DNA of 64,000 nt from Zymoseptoria tritici IPO323 (lineage: Eukaryota; Ascomycota; Dothideomycetes; Mycosphaerellales; Mycosphaerellaceae). How positions within the stretch are numbered: position 1 is the first letter of the stretch; each line of letters begins with the position of its first letter. Both the position numbers and the translations under genes were made by a program. The stretch is from positions 2,002,501 through 2,066,500 of the forward strand of contig NC_018212.1 of NCBI RefSeq assembly GCF_000219625.1. The letters run 5' to 3'. Below the pieces are notes generated by a model that was given only the letters and a program-made list of their open reading frames with translations, had not been told where the DNA came from and did no database searches. Of this stretch, positions 41,220 through 50,849 are shown piece by piece.

Positions 41220-42410
41220 ATGCGTTTCAACAACATCAACAACACTGCCAACGACGCCGCAGCCATGCCCACCTCCGCCGCTCCACAGGGCGAGACATTC
41301 CGCTTTCCGACACCCTTCCAGATCGACCCCGTCCGCGACAACAACTTTCTCCTGGCCATGAACTGGGCCGATCCAGAGCTCCGTGCCGCTGTGATTCGGT
41401 CGTTCGAACGAACTCACCTCGCTCTTGTCAACAACGAACCTCATCCAGGCGGTGAGATCTATGGTCTCAGGCAGGAAATTGAGGACCTGTTCAGCGGCCA
41501 GGCGGACAGAGATACCGATAAGGAGATCGCCAAGAGGGTCGAGAGGGTAGAAGCTGAGCGTCTGGAAAGGGCCGCCGAGGAGGGAGCCCGGCGTGCTGAG
41601 GCGGAGGAAGCTCAACCTACCGAAGTGGACGAAGAAGCTTTCGCACTGGCGAACCCGACGTCACCAACCTACGCTCCTCGCTCACCTTCTCCGCTGGAGG
41701 ATCCGTGGACGCCCAGATACGACCCAATTTCACCAGGAACTCCACTTCATCCGTACAATCACCAGCAGTCTCCACCACTCGGTTCTGTGTCCGCCGAACA
41801 AGACCTCCCTCGCTCCGTGAGGCGTCGGCGCGAACGAGACTTCGACTCCATATCCCCGTTCCTCCTCCCAGCTCGCCTACTGGGTGAAATCGTCGGCCAG
41901 GTTCGTGCTCCGAAAAGGGTACATGAGACCAGGGTGTTGGGTACTGAGGTGTGGGGAGATGATCGGACGTGGTATCGAGATGGGACCGTCACGCCTTATC
42001 ACCCGCTTTCACCGGAGCCCGTGATCTTCACGCCATACCGACCAATGTCACCGCGTTTCGTTCCTGACTCGCCGAACTACTCTCCCATGTCACCGGATCT
42101 TCCACCGGATTCACCGCAGTATGTGCCGGCCTCACCCAACAACATGCCGGCTTTGCCTTCGCTCAGGACCATCCTCAACACTCACTTGACCAATGGACTG
42201 ATCAGGCCCACGGTGGGAATGGCAAGCTCTTCAAATGCAATCGTAACGGCGAGAGAGGTGGAGGCCTCGTATGAGTTCGTGGGTGAGGAGTATCGGCCGA
42301 CGAAGCGGAGGAAGGGAGTGGATGGGGAGGGAGTAGCGGTCGCAGGCGGGCGGCGGGACGCTGTGGATATGACGGGGAAACATGGGTTGGAGAATCTGAG
42401 AGACTTGTGA
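41220..42410 (+). CDS. Protein with RNA polymerase II CTD-like YxPxSP repeats, 396 aa
   Basis: I chose the ATG of MRFNNINNTAND (caacATG); an in-frame ATG at 41034 would add 62 residues. The N-terminal third has a helical segment (NNFLLAMNWADPELRAAVIR) and an Arg/Glu/Ala coiled coil. The middle and C-terminal part has at least six degenerate heptad-like units: TYAPRSPSP, RYDPISPGTP, PYHPLSPEP, PYRPMSPRF, NYSPMSPDLP, QYVPASPNNMP. These resemble the YSPTSPS repeats of RPB1 but are spaced irregularly. A basic PTKRRKG motif near the end may be a nuclear signal. It may bind CTD readers or be a kinase substrate; that is inference. No polymerase domain is present. Confidence 0.7.
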   Translation: MRFNNINNTANDAAAMPTSAAPQGETFRFPTPFQIDPVRDNNFLLAMNWADPELRAAVIRSFERTHLALVNNEPHPGGEIYGLRQEIEDLFSGQADRDTDKEIAKRVERVEAERLERAAEEGARRAEAEEAQPTEVDEEAFALANPTSPTYAPRSPSPLEDPWTPRYDPISPGTPLHPYNHQQSPPLGSVSAEQDLPRSVRRRRERDFDSISPFLLPARLLGEIVGQVRAPKRVHETRVLGTEVWGDDRTWYRDGTVTPYHPLSPEPVIFTPYRPMSPRFVPDSPNYSPMSPDLPPDSPQYVPASPNNMPALPSLRTILNTHLTNGLIRPTVGMASSSNAIVTAREVEASYEFVGEEYRPTKRRKGVDGEGVAVAGGRRDAVDMTGKHGLENLRDL

Positions 42411-43032
42411 TTGATGCGAGGAGGAGGGTTTGGTGGGTGCTGAACGGAGAGCTTTGCAGTCAGACCGAGGAACGTCCTCGAGCGTGCGGAGTCTTGTTGT
42501 CAGTCAAGCCTCCAGCTGAAATCTTGGCTCATAGAGCGTTGTAAATATTGCGACCTACTACCCTTCGTAATGAACATGTTATCATGTCCTCGAATTACCT
42601 GTGCTTTCTACAGGTACTCACGACGAGGCTTCTCAACTGCCTCTCCTTCCTGATGCTGCTCACTCGTTCCTCCCGACGAAGACCAGATAGCAGCAAGCAC
42701 GACCTCCAAGATTTTCTCTGTTCTTCGCACAACACTCACCGCAAAGCTTCTGCCGCTCCGCAACACATCATATACTCAAGAAGTTTGCATCTGTATACTC
42801 CCGCTCCTGTCCAAGTGATCGCCGAAAGCTAGCTGAATGAAGAAGCTGCAAGTTACCCGCTGCGCCGCTAGCGTGGTTGTTCGTGACATTCGCGCTTGAC
42901 GACACAAAACGCTTCCTCCTTCTCTTTCCACCATATCCTGCATCTTTCTTTCTCCAATCCTCTCCACAACTCTGCGCAGGAACCTCACACCTGCTCGGCA
43001 CGTCTCCGCCCTCATCGTTCTTCAAATTCGAC
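42411..43032. other. Intergenic and 5' leader
   Basis: Lies between two plus-strand genes. The frame of the coiled-coil gene stays open upstream of its chosen ATG to 42877, but it is hydrophobic and Phe-rich, unlike the protein that follows. Confidence 0.4.
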
Positions 43033-44586
43033 ATGGAAATCTACACCCGCGTTCCAGGTACTCCAGTCTCGCTCGCCGCTCGCAACCTGAACATTTCGCC
43101 TTCCAAGCCGTCTTTCGCGCGCGTCTCGAAACCTCGTCCAAAGACGCACGCCAACAACCAGTGCCTTCCACCTACAGATATGCTGCCAGAACAAGTGCAG
43201 TCCGAAGAAATGGCGAACACGACTCACGAGCATCCACAAGAGTCAGAAGAACAGAAGAACCGGGTGATGATGGAGGGAATCAAGCAAGAGAAGGAAGAGA
43301 TTGCAAAGCGCGAAGCGGCTGTCAAGAAGCGCGAGCAGTTGCTCGACATCCGCGAGATGAGTTTGGTAACGCGCGACATGGTGATGAAGCACCGCGAGCA
43401 AAAGGCATCGACGAATGAGCTGGATCAAGACCTACGCGAAGAAGAGCTTGATGAGCGCGAAGAAGACCTCACCGCGCGCGAAGAAGCAGTCGCACAGAGC
43501 GAGCAAGAGGTCGCCGGACGCAGCAAGGACATGGATATCCGCCATCTCAGCCAAGATCTGCGCGACGATGACCTCGACGAGCGCGAGAAGTTCCTCTTCG
43601 AGCGGGAGAAGGCGGTCGCGAAGCGCCAGAAAGAGATGAGTGTGTTCGAGGACTGGCTCACATTGGAGGAGACACAGTCCATGGTGCCAATTGGTCGCCG
43701 CGCGATGCAGATTCTCGCGCGCGTTGAGGAGGTTGAGGAGGAAGAGACTGCCGAGGAGGAACACATCGACCGCCCACATGCTCCTGCGTTCGGCGAGACC
43801 ACGAACTCGCATGATGAGGAGAGCAAGCTCAGTGGTATCAATGGAGAGGATCAGCCGGACGAAGAAGTGGTTGAAGAGGTGGACCATGCCGCTGAGGTGG
43901 AGGATACGTCCATTGCCGGACAGGCTGTCGCCGAGCGTCAACACTCCAATGTCGTCAGCATCTTACGGTGGCCAAACAACGACACCACCCTCGACATCCA
44001 TCCATCAAATCTCCACATCTGCTTCGAGAGTCCGCTGCCACAGCGAGCCGATCTCATGCCGTGGAACGAAGTCACGACCAATTTGGACAGTACAGAGTCT
44101 CGATCAGTGTCAGGAAGCAGCAAGACGTCCGACGACGCCTTCTCCGACCTTGCCGATGAGTTCGAGCTCATCTCCGACTTTCCTTCACCACCGAATGGTG
44201 TCTGCCCATTTGGCACGATCGACATCGAGGAGGTGCGCGGTCTCGTCAAGCCTCTTCCTGCACTTCCAATTGGCGCTGGATACGACTCATCCGAGCAGGA
44301 TAGCGACAACGTACCCGCTCAACAAGAACAAGAGGAGGAACCTGGATCCTTCATCTCCTACAGTGACTCTCTTTCCGACATCGAAGCCAGCGAGGTCGCA
44401 CAGGTCGACACCGCCACTACAGTCGTCATTCGCAGCCCTGGACGTTCGTTTCTATTCGACCTGGGTCACGGGAACCGCGCAACTACCACTGGCTCAGTGC
44501 AATGCGCTGTCGGTCACAAGATGCGTCGCATCAAGGGCGTCATGGATCTTCGCAAGATCTCGGGTGATGTGTTGATGAGGCGTTGA
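43033..44586 (+). CDS. Coiled-coil protein with repeated charged heptads, 517 aa
   Basis: The start is MEIYTRVPGTP. Residues about 75-220 form a long highly charged coiled coil in which a unit like DLREEELDEREEDLTAREEAV recurs as DLRDDDLDEREKFLFEREKAV and as an earlier KREAAVKKREQLLDIREM block, i.e. internally duplicated. An acidic region (EEVEEEETAEEE) follows, then a Ser/Asp/Glu-rich disordered part with LADEFELISDFPSPP. The C-terminus is more ordered (RSPGRSFLFDLGHG, GHKMRRIKGVMDLRK). It resembles a scaffold protein. Intronless and intact. No family recognised. Confidence 0.75.
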   Translation: MEIYTRVPGTPVSLAARNLNISPSKPSFARVSKPRPKTHANNQCLPPTDMLPEQVQSEEMANTTHEHPQESEEQKNRVMMEGIKQEKEEIAKREAAVKKREQLLDIREMSLVTRDMVMKHREQKASTNELDQDLREEELDEREEDLTAREEAVAQSEQEVAGRSKDMDIRHLSQDLRDDDLDEREKFLFEREKAVAKRQKEMSVFEDWLTLEETQSMVPIGRRAMQILARVEEVEEEETAEEEHIDRPHAPAFGETTNSHDEESKLSGINGEDQPDEEVVEEVDHAAEVEDTSIAGQAVAERQHSNVVSILRWPNNDTTLDIHPSNLHICFESPLPQRADLMPWNEVTTNLDSTESRSVSGSSKTSDDAFSDLADEFELISDFPSPPNGVCPFGTIDIEEVRGLVKPLPALPIGAGYDSSEQDSDNVPAQQEQEEEPGSFISYSDSLSDIEASEVAQVDTATTVVIRSPGRSFLFDLGHGNRATTTGSVQCAVGHKMRRIKGVMDLRKISGDVLMRR

Positions 44587-45152
44587 CTCGGGGGGTGTGG
44601 ACAGAGGTGACAGTAAAATGGACGTCTCAGCGAGAAGAAAGTTTGCATAAGGCTCGAAGGCTGTGATCTAGTCGCTTCCACCGCGGCAGCACGAAAACGG
44701 ACCACGCAAGCATTGACGCTGGCGATGGATGAGTGCAGGAGGCGTTCGGCAAAGAGCGATGACATATGATGAGTGACGAGGCATGACAGCATGGATTGAG
44801 ACAGCATACCTTTTCTGAGCATAGCATAGCCTATACGAAGTAATGTACAATGACGATGATGATTGACACATTCCAATGACCAAAAGTAAGTCCACGTCCG
44901 TTTGTCTCGACCGTCATGCCTTGCTATCCGTCACCACCAATCGTCTTGCCTTGGCCCCCTAGCGCGCAGAAAGCTCACTGTCAAGAAGCAGTCGCCAGTA
45001 AAGTCGCCCTTAAAGTCGCCAGCGGGATCTTCGAGATTCAAGCAACCCGTTCTCCGCGTTTCACGTTAACAAATTTAGGTCCTTCGCTTCCCCGACAAGG
45101 CATACGAAGTCTACGTCGATGTCTGATCGGCAATGCTAATAGCAAGCATTAG
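44587..45152. other. No intact gene; possible exon remnants
   Basis: A plus-strand stretch near 44990-45060 reads KKQSPVKSPLKSPAGSS, then FKQPVLR, in one frame; 45080-45121 reads VLRFPDKAYEVYVD in another. Both look coding, but the gaps between them are too short for introns. Confidence 0.3.
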
Positions 45153-45398
45153 AAACCCCGAGACTGCTCCTCGACGACCGCGTCCCTCTACAACGTCGAA
45201 GCCGGTAAGAGACTCCAAGAGCCATCTATTGAGTTGACTTGCCGTGCTTGTCAGGAAGCTGGAAAGAAGAGATGCGATCGCCTCGTAGCATCAGGTGAAT
45301 TGACAGCCTCCGGAGCCATTGCCGGCGCAAGATACGAAGAGCTTGACTTGTTTCCGACGGTAATCCACGGAAAACATCAGAGTCAACGACAAGCATGA
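45153..45398 (+). pseudogene. Cys-containing exon remnant
   Basis: An 81-codon frame follows a TTAG acceptor-like end and has no ATG. It encodes SLYNVEAGKRLQEPS, then LTCRACQEAGKKRC (C-x2-C-x6-C), LVASGELTASGAIAGARYEE and a stop. It looks like the last exon of a gene whose earlier exons (44990-45121) are in incompatible registers. Zinc binding by the three Cys is possible. Family unknown. Confidence 0.33.
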
Positions 45399-46934
45399 TC
45401 CGCTGCACGAAACCACTGCACCGGACGTCAAAATGGTCAGTCTCCAGCCGCCACACATGATGCTCAGCGTCTGCTGGGTCGGACGTATGTACACACTTCT
45501 GTACGATCGCAATCAGATGTCGAGAGCAGTGCTCCGCAGACTGTGGCGAACGGACTTTACCCATTGCGAGAATCTTTACGAGCATCGCGAGCCACAGAGA
45601 GGATCCCGTGGTACATGCAATCTCCCTCGCACATCTTATCATACACCCGATGGGATTGGAGATCTGCCGACGTATGCGCAAAGTCGCAGACGACGACAAG
45701 GCGAACGTCTGGTTCACCAGCAAATTCCACCCAAACAGGTCATGCCTAAGTCCACGGTGTACAAGAGGCGCTTGCCTGTCATGAGTCCGTTAGACACCAT
45801 GCTTTCGCAAGACAAACCCTTCGAAAAGAACGTCATCTACCCACTAGAGATGGACTGGAGTCGGCTCGACGAGAATACAAACAACATTACGGTCATGGCG
45901 GTGGGGTTTCGCAAAATTGATCTGCTTCGGGAGTCTGTAACAAGGAGTCGAAACTCTACTTGTAGTTCGACTTCCAGCGTGCAGCAGACACTGTGCTGGC
46001 CATGGGTGCACGATGCTCTTCGATTGAGGATTTTTCAAGGACTCCATTGCAGAATGCTGCCACGTCTGCAGCACAAGCGACAGGATTCTCATCTCGGTTT
46101 ATGGAAACACGGCTTTATCGCAGCAACGATCCACGCCGAACAGGCCGCGACGTCAAAGAGCAAGATGCACTTCTCTCTGGATATGACGATCATTCATGGC
46201 CGCGGCCACGACGTTGCTGCTTCGACTGCGTTCGAAATTCTCGGCAAGAATGATTGACTGCGTTCGAAATTCTTGGCGAGGATGAAGGTGCATACCAATA
46301 CACATCATCCGCAGGTCGTATAGCCCGCCTGACCCATTCAGACCTTGCCAAGATCGCTTTCTCGCAGTACTCGCGCGGGGTACCTACAGTTCGGACATCG
46401 TGGAAGGAGAGACGTCCTAATCGGCCTGGATGTTGTCCTGGCTATTTCATGTGTCCTTCCGGGATGGCCATCCCACGAAGATTCCACTGCGGTACGATGC
46501 TCTTCTTTCAAGGGAAATCCTACAACCAAGGCGGTACACATGGACCAGATCCGCAGCACCACATCTTCGACTGCCGAGCGACCAAGACCCTCGCCCAGCT
46601 GAAACCACCCTCGGGAGCAACATCATTACTGATCAATGCACAAAGCACCCACAACGGGATTCCCATTGATCGCCGCCGACAGTCCTCAATAACACAAAGA
46701 CGACCATGTCAAAATCTGGGGAATTTCCTTTGTCCTCCATCCCCCAAATTTTGCGTTCAGATCACAACACCTTCAACTTACCGCATCCTTACCACAATAA
46801 CATTTCCTCCAACCCGACCTCTTAAAACACAACCTGTCCTCTCCATCCAACATGCTTCCCTTCCTCACCCACGTTTCGCCTCAACTCGAAACGTACCCAA
46901 GCCGGGTACCGCAACCCAACCATCCACCCCGAGC
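45399..46934. other. No gene supported
   Basis: Long overlapping plus-strand frames (45433-46257 and 46254-47186) are Arg/His/Cys-rich and lack structure; I do not accept them. A tandem 32-bp duplication lies at 46224-46287. Confidence 0.35.
46224..46287. repeat. Tandem duplication, 32-bp unit
   Basis: gactgcgttcgaaattctcg at 46224 and gactgcgttcgaaattcttg at 46256, followed by gc(a/g)aagaatga / gcgaggatga. Confidence 0.85.
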
Positions 46935-47573
46935 ATGAGGCTCACCTCCACCACCGCCGCCACCATCCTGGCCTACGCCAGCTACGTCGAAGCTCAAAAT
47001 GGAATCCAATGCCACGCCCGAAACCCCGGCGTCAACGGCGCCATCTCCGACTTCTGTTCCAAGAAAGACATCGTCGTACCATCTGACTACGCTACCCGAG
47101 GCAAGCAGAACATGTACGCTCTCGTGAACATCGACGGTATGCATCCTTGGCTTCTCAACCTTCACCCCATCTTCCTTATATACTAACTCTCCCCAGGTGG
47201 ACGCTGCAACCCTCCCGCCTGGGTCCCCCAAAACTACTGCAACATCCAAATGTGGACCATCTGCGCGCACGGCGACGTCAACGGCGCTGGCTACAGGTCT
47301 TACGGCAAAGACGGATGTCAGAGGTGGCAGATTCAGTCGACGCATCATCCGAAAGTGCCGGATCCGCCGAAGAAGCCGAAGAAGAAGAAGGACAAGAAGA
47401 AGAATGGGTTTATTGATGCTGTGAATAGGAAGAAGAACAAGAAGAAGAAGAAGAAGAAGAAGGGAAAGAAGGAGAAGAAGCCGAAGAGGGACTTGGATGG
47501 GGTTGAGGGGATGGGGGAGGAGGAGGATGATGAGGGGTTTGAGGATGTGATTGAGGTTGAGGTTGAGGAGTAG
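46935..47573 (+). CDS. Small secreted Cys protein with polylysine tail, 192 aa
   Basis: Exons 46935..47136 and 47197..47573 join across a 60-nt intron (donor GTATGC, branch TACTAAC, acceptor CCCAG). The start MRLTSTTAATILAYASYVEA is a signal peptide. The mature N-terminal domain of about 100 residues carries six Cys (IQC, DFC, GRC, NYC, TIC, DGC) and looks like a small secreted Cys-rich fungal protein. From about residue 125 the chain changes abruptly to Lys-rich sequence (KKPKKKKDKKKN, later a long AAG-codon run) and ends in an acidic Glu/Asp/Val tail. The AAG microsatellite suggests recent expansion. Function unknown; effector-like by size and secretion only. Confidence 0.8.
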
Positions 47574-48023
47574 AGTAGTATCCGTATTGAACAAGGTTTG
47601 CTTGAGCTGCTGTACATGTTTTCATTGTCACGCCGTGAATGACCTATTGCAAGGGCTCAAGGTTGGTTGACTCCTGCTGTTTTATGCTCTACTCGAAGTA
47701 AATGGAATTTTGTCTTGGATGTCTTGTACATTGAGATCGAAGGCCAAGTTGGAAAGGGACGATCAAGCTTGCAATGTTGGAAGTCAGATTTGATCTCGCC
47801 CTATCTACGAATGATCGCCAACGTCAGTGTCGAACGCCAAAGGTCGAATGTATAGCAGTCGATGGGGGATATCAGCCTACTCATCTCTGACCTCCGCGGC
47901 CCGGTTTTTGCGTCTAGACGCACGGAAACATCAACCTCCAACACAACACCGATCTATCCAGAACTGCCCATCGCAAAGAGGTCGAAGTCTCGCATGCGTA
48001 CCACGAGCTCAGTCATTACGTCC
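47574..48023. other. No gene recognised
   Basis: The 3' flanks of two convergent genes. Confidence 0.4.
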
Positions 48024-48773
48024 TCAACTGGACTGCGGATCCGGTCCCCTCCCAAAACACATCTCACACTTTCCCTCCACACAAACCAACGCCCGCACAA
48101 TAACATCCCTTCGTCCCGCCTGAAACTGCACAACCGCCTCCTCCATCTCACACCTCACCTCCACACTCGTACTCGTCGCTCCTCCCACGGCCACAAAGTC
48201 CACTTCCTCCCCAGGTCTGCCCGGGCGCAACACTTCCCTCGGCACATCGGACCTCACGTCGTCGACATGGCAGAATGGAAGACCATTGAATTGAGAAGGG
48301 CCAGGATTCTCGGAGCCGATACCGTGACGGGAGCAGATTGGGCAGAGGTCGGTGTCGCAGAGTATCACGTCGTGTTGTAGACCGGTTTCGGCGGTGATGC
48401 GGATTACTACGCCGCCGCGAGAGTAGAGTGGGGCCAATGGGCCGGTGGAGAGGATGGGCTGGCCAGCGGTAGAGAAATTGTAGGTTGGTGCGAGGGTTGT
48501 GCCGCGGATGAGGCTGGCGTGGATCATCTCCAGTTGGTCGAAAACTCTTGGAGGGGCGGCCTGGTTGGTGATGGATGGGATCATGGCGTTAGCGGTGGAG
48601 GGTTGGACGCGATTGAAAGCGCCGGAGGTGGTGGAGCTGGGTGTGATGTTTTCGCCTGTGCTGAGACTGGTTTTTGGTGGAGCAGACAAGTGAAGCTTGA
48701 CGAACGCAAGCAGAGGAAGAAGCTTGCGAGTTGAAGTAATTGTCGGACGGTTTGACAAACTTGGTGGTGGCAT
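48024..48773 (-). CDS. CDTxxC Cys-domain protein, 249 aa
   Basis: The start is taken as MPPPSLSNRPTITSTRKLL, whose hydrophobic run LLPLLAFVKLHLSAPP could be a signal peptide; the frame is open upstream to 49031 but unlike a coding exon. The C-terminal 140 residues match, block for block, the 3' half of the gene split by the transposon: PLYSRGGVVIRI, VILCDTDLCPIC, NGLPFCHVDD, VRALVCVEGKCEMCFG versus PIYNHGGQVLRI, VMVCDTTVCTQC, RNLPFVHFER, VRASCCEVGGCAGCQG. Cys pairs suggest disulphides or metal binding. No described domain recognised. This copy lacks the helical N-terminal domain of its relative. Confidence 0.65.
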   Translation of the reverse strand: MPPPSLSNRPTITSTRKLLPLLAFVKLHLSAPPKTSLSTGENITPSSTTSGAFNRVQPSTANAMIPSITNQAAPPRVFDQLEMIHASLIRGTTLAPTYNFSTAGQPILSTGPLAPLYSRGGVVIRITAETGLQHDVILCDTDLCPICSRHGIGSENPGPSQFNGLPFCHVDDVRSDVPREVLRPGRPGEEVDFVAVGGATSTSVEVRCEMEEAVVQFQAGRRDVIVRALVCVEGKCEMCFGRGPDPQSS

Positions 48774-49852
48774 TGTCGATGACGGCAGGCTGCGGAGTAG
48801 TCTTGAAGCGTCTGTTGAGAGCCTTCTTCTGCCGTGGTATGTTGTAGGCAGGTTGGTGTTTGTGCCAGTTTGTGCCTTGCCAAACACATGGTATGGACGA
48901 GGAGCTTCATCGCCAGTGCCGCTTCCGAAGGCGAAGAAGTTCTGTGAACGATGTTGCTCTCTTGGCAGTTCGGTAGGCCGGCGGACGATCGAATGGACCA
49001 TAGCAGTACGCTGGAGGAGGCAGGTCGTCAAAGAAGCTCCTTGACGGTGCGTAACAACATGGTCGGGCCTCGCCTGATCGAGGGCATGCCCAATGTACAG
49101 TCATGACCTCTCGTGAAAGTCTGACATTGGACGCTTTAAGCGACGGGAAGCGGACGGCGGACAGATATTTTTGAGGAGCCGATGCATATCGAGCCCAGGC
49201 AATAATCGTAGCGGGACCGTTTCGACGACTCCTACTCAATGTCTGTGCTGGAAGCTTTTGTCCCTTCCATCGATCTCTGGCTGTGACATTCGCAACCTAT
49301 CCCGTCCGCGCCATCTCCGGATATCGCTCAACATCCTTACGACGACGACGTCTCGTGCTGGCTTTGTTGTCCGCCTTTTCAGTCGCCGTTTCAGCCAAGC
49401 GATATCTACGATTTTTTCCGATCGATTTCTGCAAGGGCTCGGCGAGGTATTTGGGGAGGTCCGCAATGTACGAGAGTCCCGAAGAAATCGCCCTGGAGAC
49501 GTTCGCATGAATTACTCGGAGCAAGCAGCACATTGACCGCAGCTTTTTGACCAAGTCTCGCGCTGCCTCACGCCACTCCAAGGTTGACAAGCTATTGCGA
49601 ACAGCGTAGTCCAGAATACCCTGCCCGTGGTTGAGCCTTATCGCATTGCCGTCTGCATGAGTTGCTGAGATGTGTTAAAGATAGAGGAGTAGGATTCAAA
49701 ATCGCTCGAGGATGCTGCGTCAGATGGTACTTGTGTATCAGACTACGATGGCATTGCTGGAGGAGGGAATTGGAAAGAAGAAAAGCGAGGAGCGAAAGAT
49801 GAAGCTGTAAGGGTAGAGAGTAACGTCTGAGGAGGAGTCATCACATCCAAAT
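48774..49852. other. No gene supported
   Basis: An open minus-strand leader to the 48.8-kb gene and several short frames on both strands. A 121-codon plus-strand frame at 49171 is not convincing. Confidence 0.35.
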
Positions 49853-50380
49853 TCATCGATGCATCCTTGGGAACTTCTCCGCCGCAATCGCAACCTCCGC
49901 CGCAGTTGGCATTGTCGGGCGAAAGACTAATACTCGAGGGTTGAGCACAATTGGCGCATTGGGTGGCACGATATTCCCGTCGGCCTCTTCGCGAAGCCAG
50001 TTCGTACCCCCCACATCGGCCGCGATGATGATGATGTCGTCCCGCACACGCGTGCGCTCGTCTTGCTCTTGCTGAGTCAGGTTGTTGACGTTCCCGAATT
50101 TGACGTTGGGTTTCTCGATGTCGTTCCAAGTTTGTGAGCGACTATCTAGCCAGCGGCCGTTGAACTCTGTTCGTATGTTAGCTGATGTTGATCACTGGTG
50201 GGTTTGGGATGCACTCACCACTGCGTAGGTTGGCCGCGGTATACTTTGGGCGTCTTCCTCTCGTAGAGCTTCTCCGGAGAACCGACCGAAAATGTCGTAG
50301 ATTTGATCCAGGGTGAGGTCGAACTCGGTGAAGAGGATGTGGAGAGCAATGCGCTCTTCCCTCCACCATCTGCCTGACAT
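49853..50380 (-). CDS. WxxERxxLH-domain protein, member 1 (157 aa)
   Basis: Exons 50380..50219 and 50164..49853 join in frame across a 54-nt intron (donor GTGAGT, acceptor ACAGAG). The N-terminal domain reads GRWWREERIALHILFTEF, LTLDQIYDIF; the second exon continues FNGRWLDSRSQTWNDIEK and LTQQEQDERTRVRDDIIIIA. The same order occurs in members at 58407 (QWTNERRHALHLLF, LNDDQAAQVF, RQDVRADIWIA) and 56626 (GAWTIEERACLHLACTEY, EVQRAKTVAAA). The first block is Trp-anchored and three-helix-like, as in Myb/SANT-type folds, but that identification is weak. No signal peptide. Function unknown. Confidence 0.7.
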
Positions 50381-50849
50381 GGTCGAGAGTAGGCCTTGAC
50401 TCGTAGGTGAGGAGTAATGTTGAATCGACAGGAGGTGAGTTGATGCGTGGGTGCTGGAGTGTGCACGTAGAATGAGTGCGTGCGGGTCTAGCGATGCGAT
50501 TCAATCGTTGCTAGTAGCTGGTGAAGAATGCGCGGAGGTTGCAAGGACTTTTTGAGTTTGCAAGTCGAGGTAACAGACAGATTCTGCGACGAAGAAAGTT
50601 GATGTTCAGCGAGCAAGTGCGGAATGAGCCAGAGGTCTGTGCTAACCACGCCAGCCCAGTCATATCGGACCCGCTCCTTCCCGATCGCGTCATGAGTAGC
50701 AGCTGGGCATGTAAAGGGATGGCAGTATGCGACGTTATAACTCTGTCGACCCAGCATTGAACTGTGTGGGTAGAAAGGATTATTAGCGGCCGATGAGGGT
50801 AGATTTGAGTCATAGCTATGCCAGACTCGGTATAGAATAACGGGCAGCA

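Noticed and set aside
45433..47186. Two long plus-strand ORFs before the secreted Cys protein
   Set aside because: Arg/His/Cys-rich chance frames with a 32-bp duplication at their junction; the real gene starts at 46935.
46935..47594. Long minus-strand Leu-rich frame antisense to the secreted Cys protein
   Set aside because: The Leu/Ile runs are the reverse of AAG/AAC-type codons in the Lys tail; it is a shadow of the spliced plus-strand gene.
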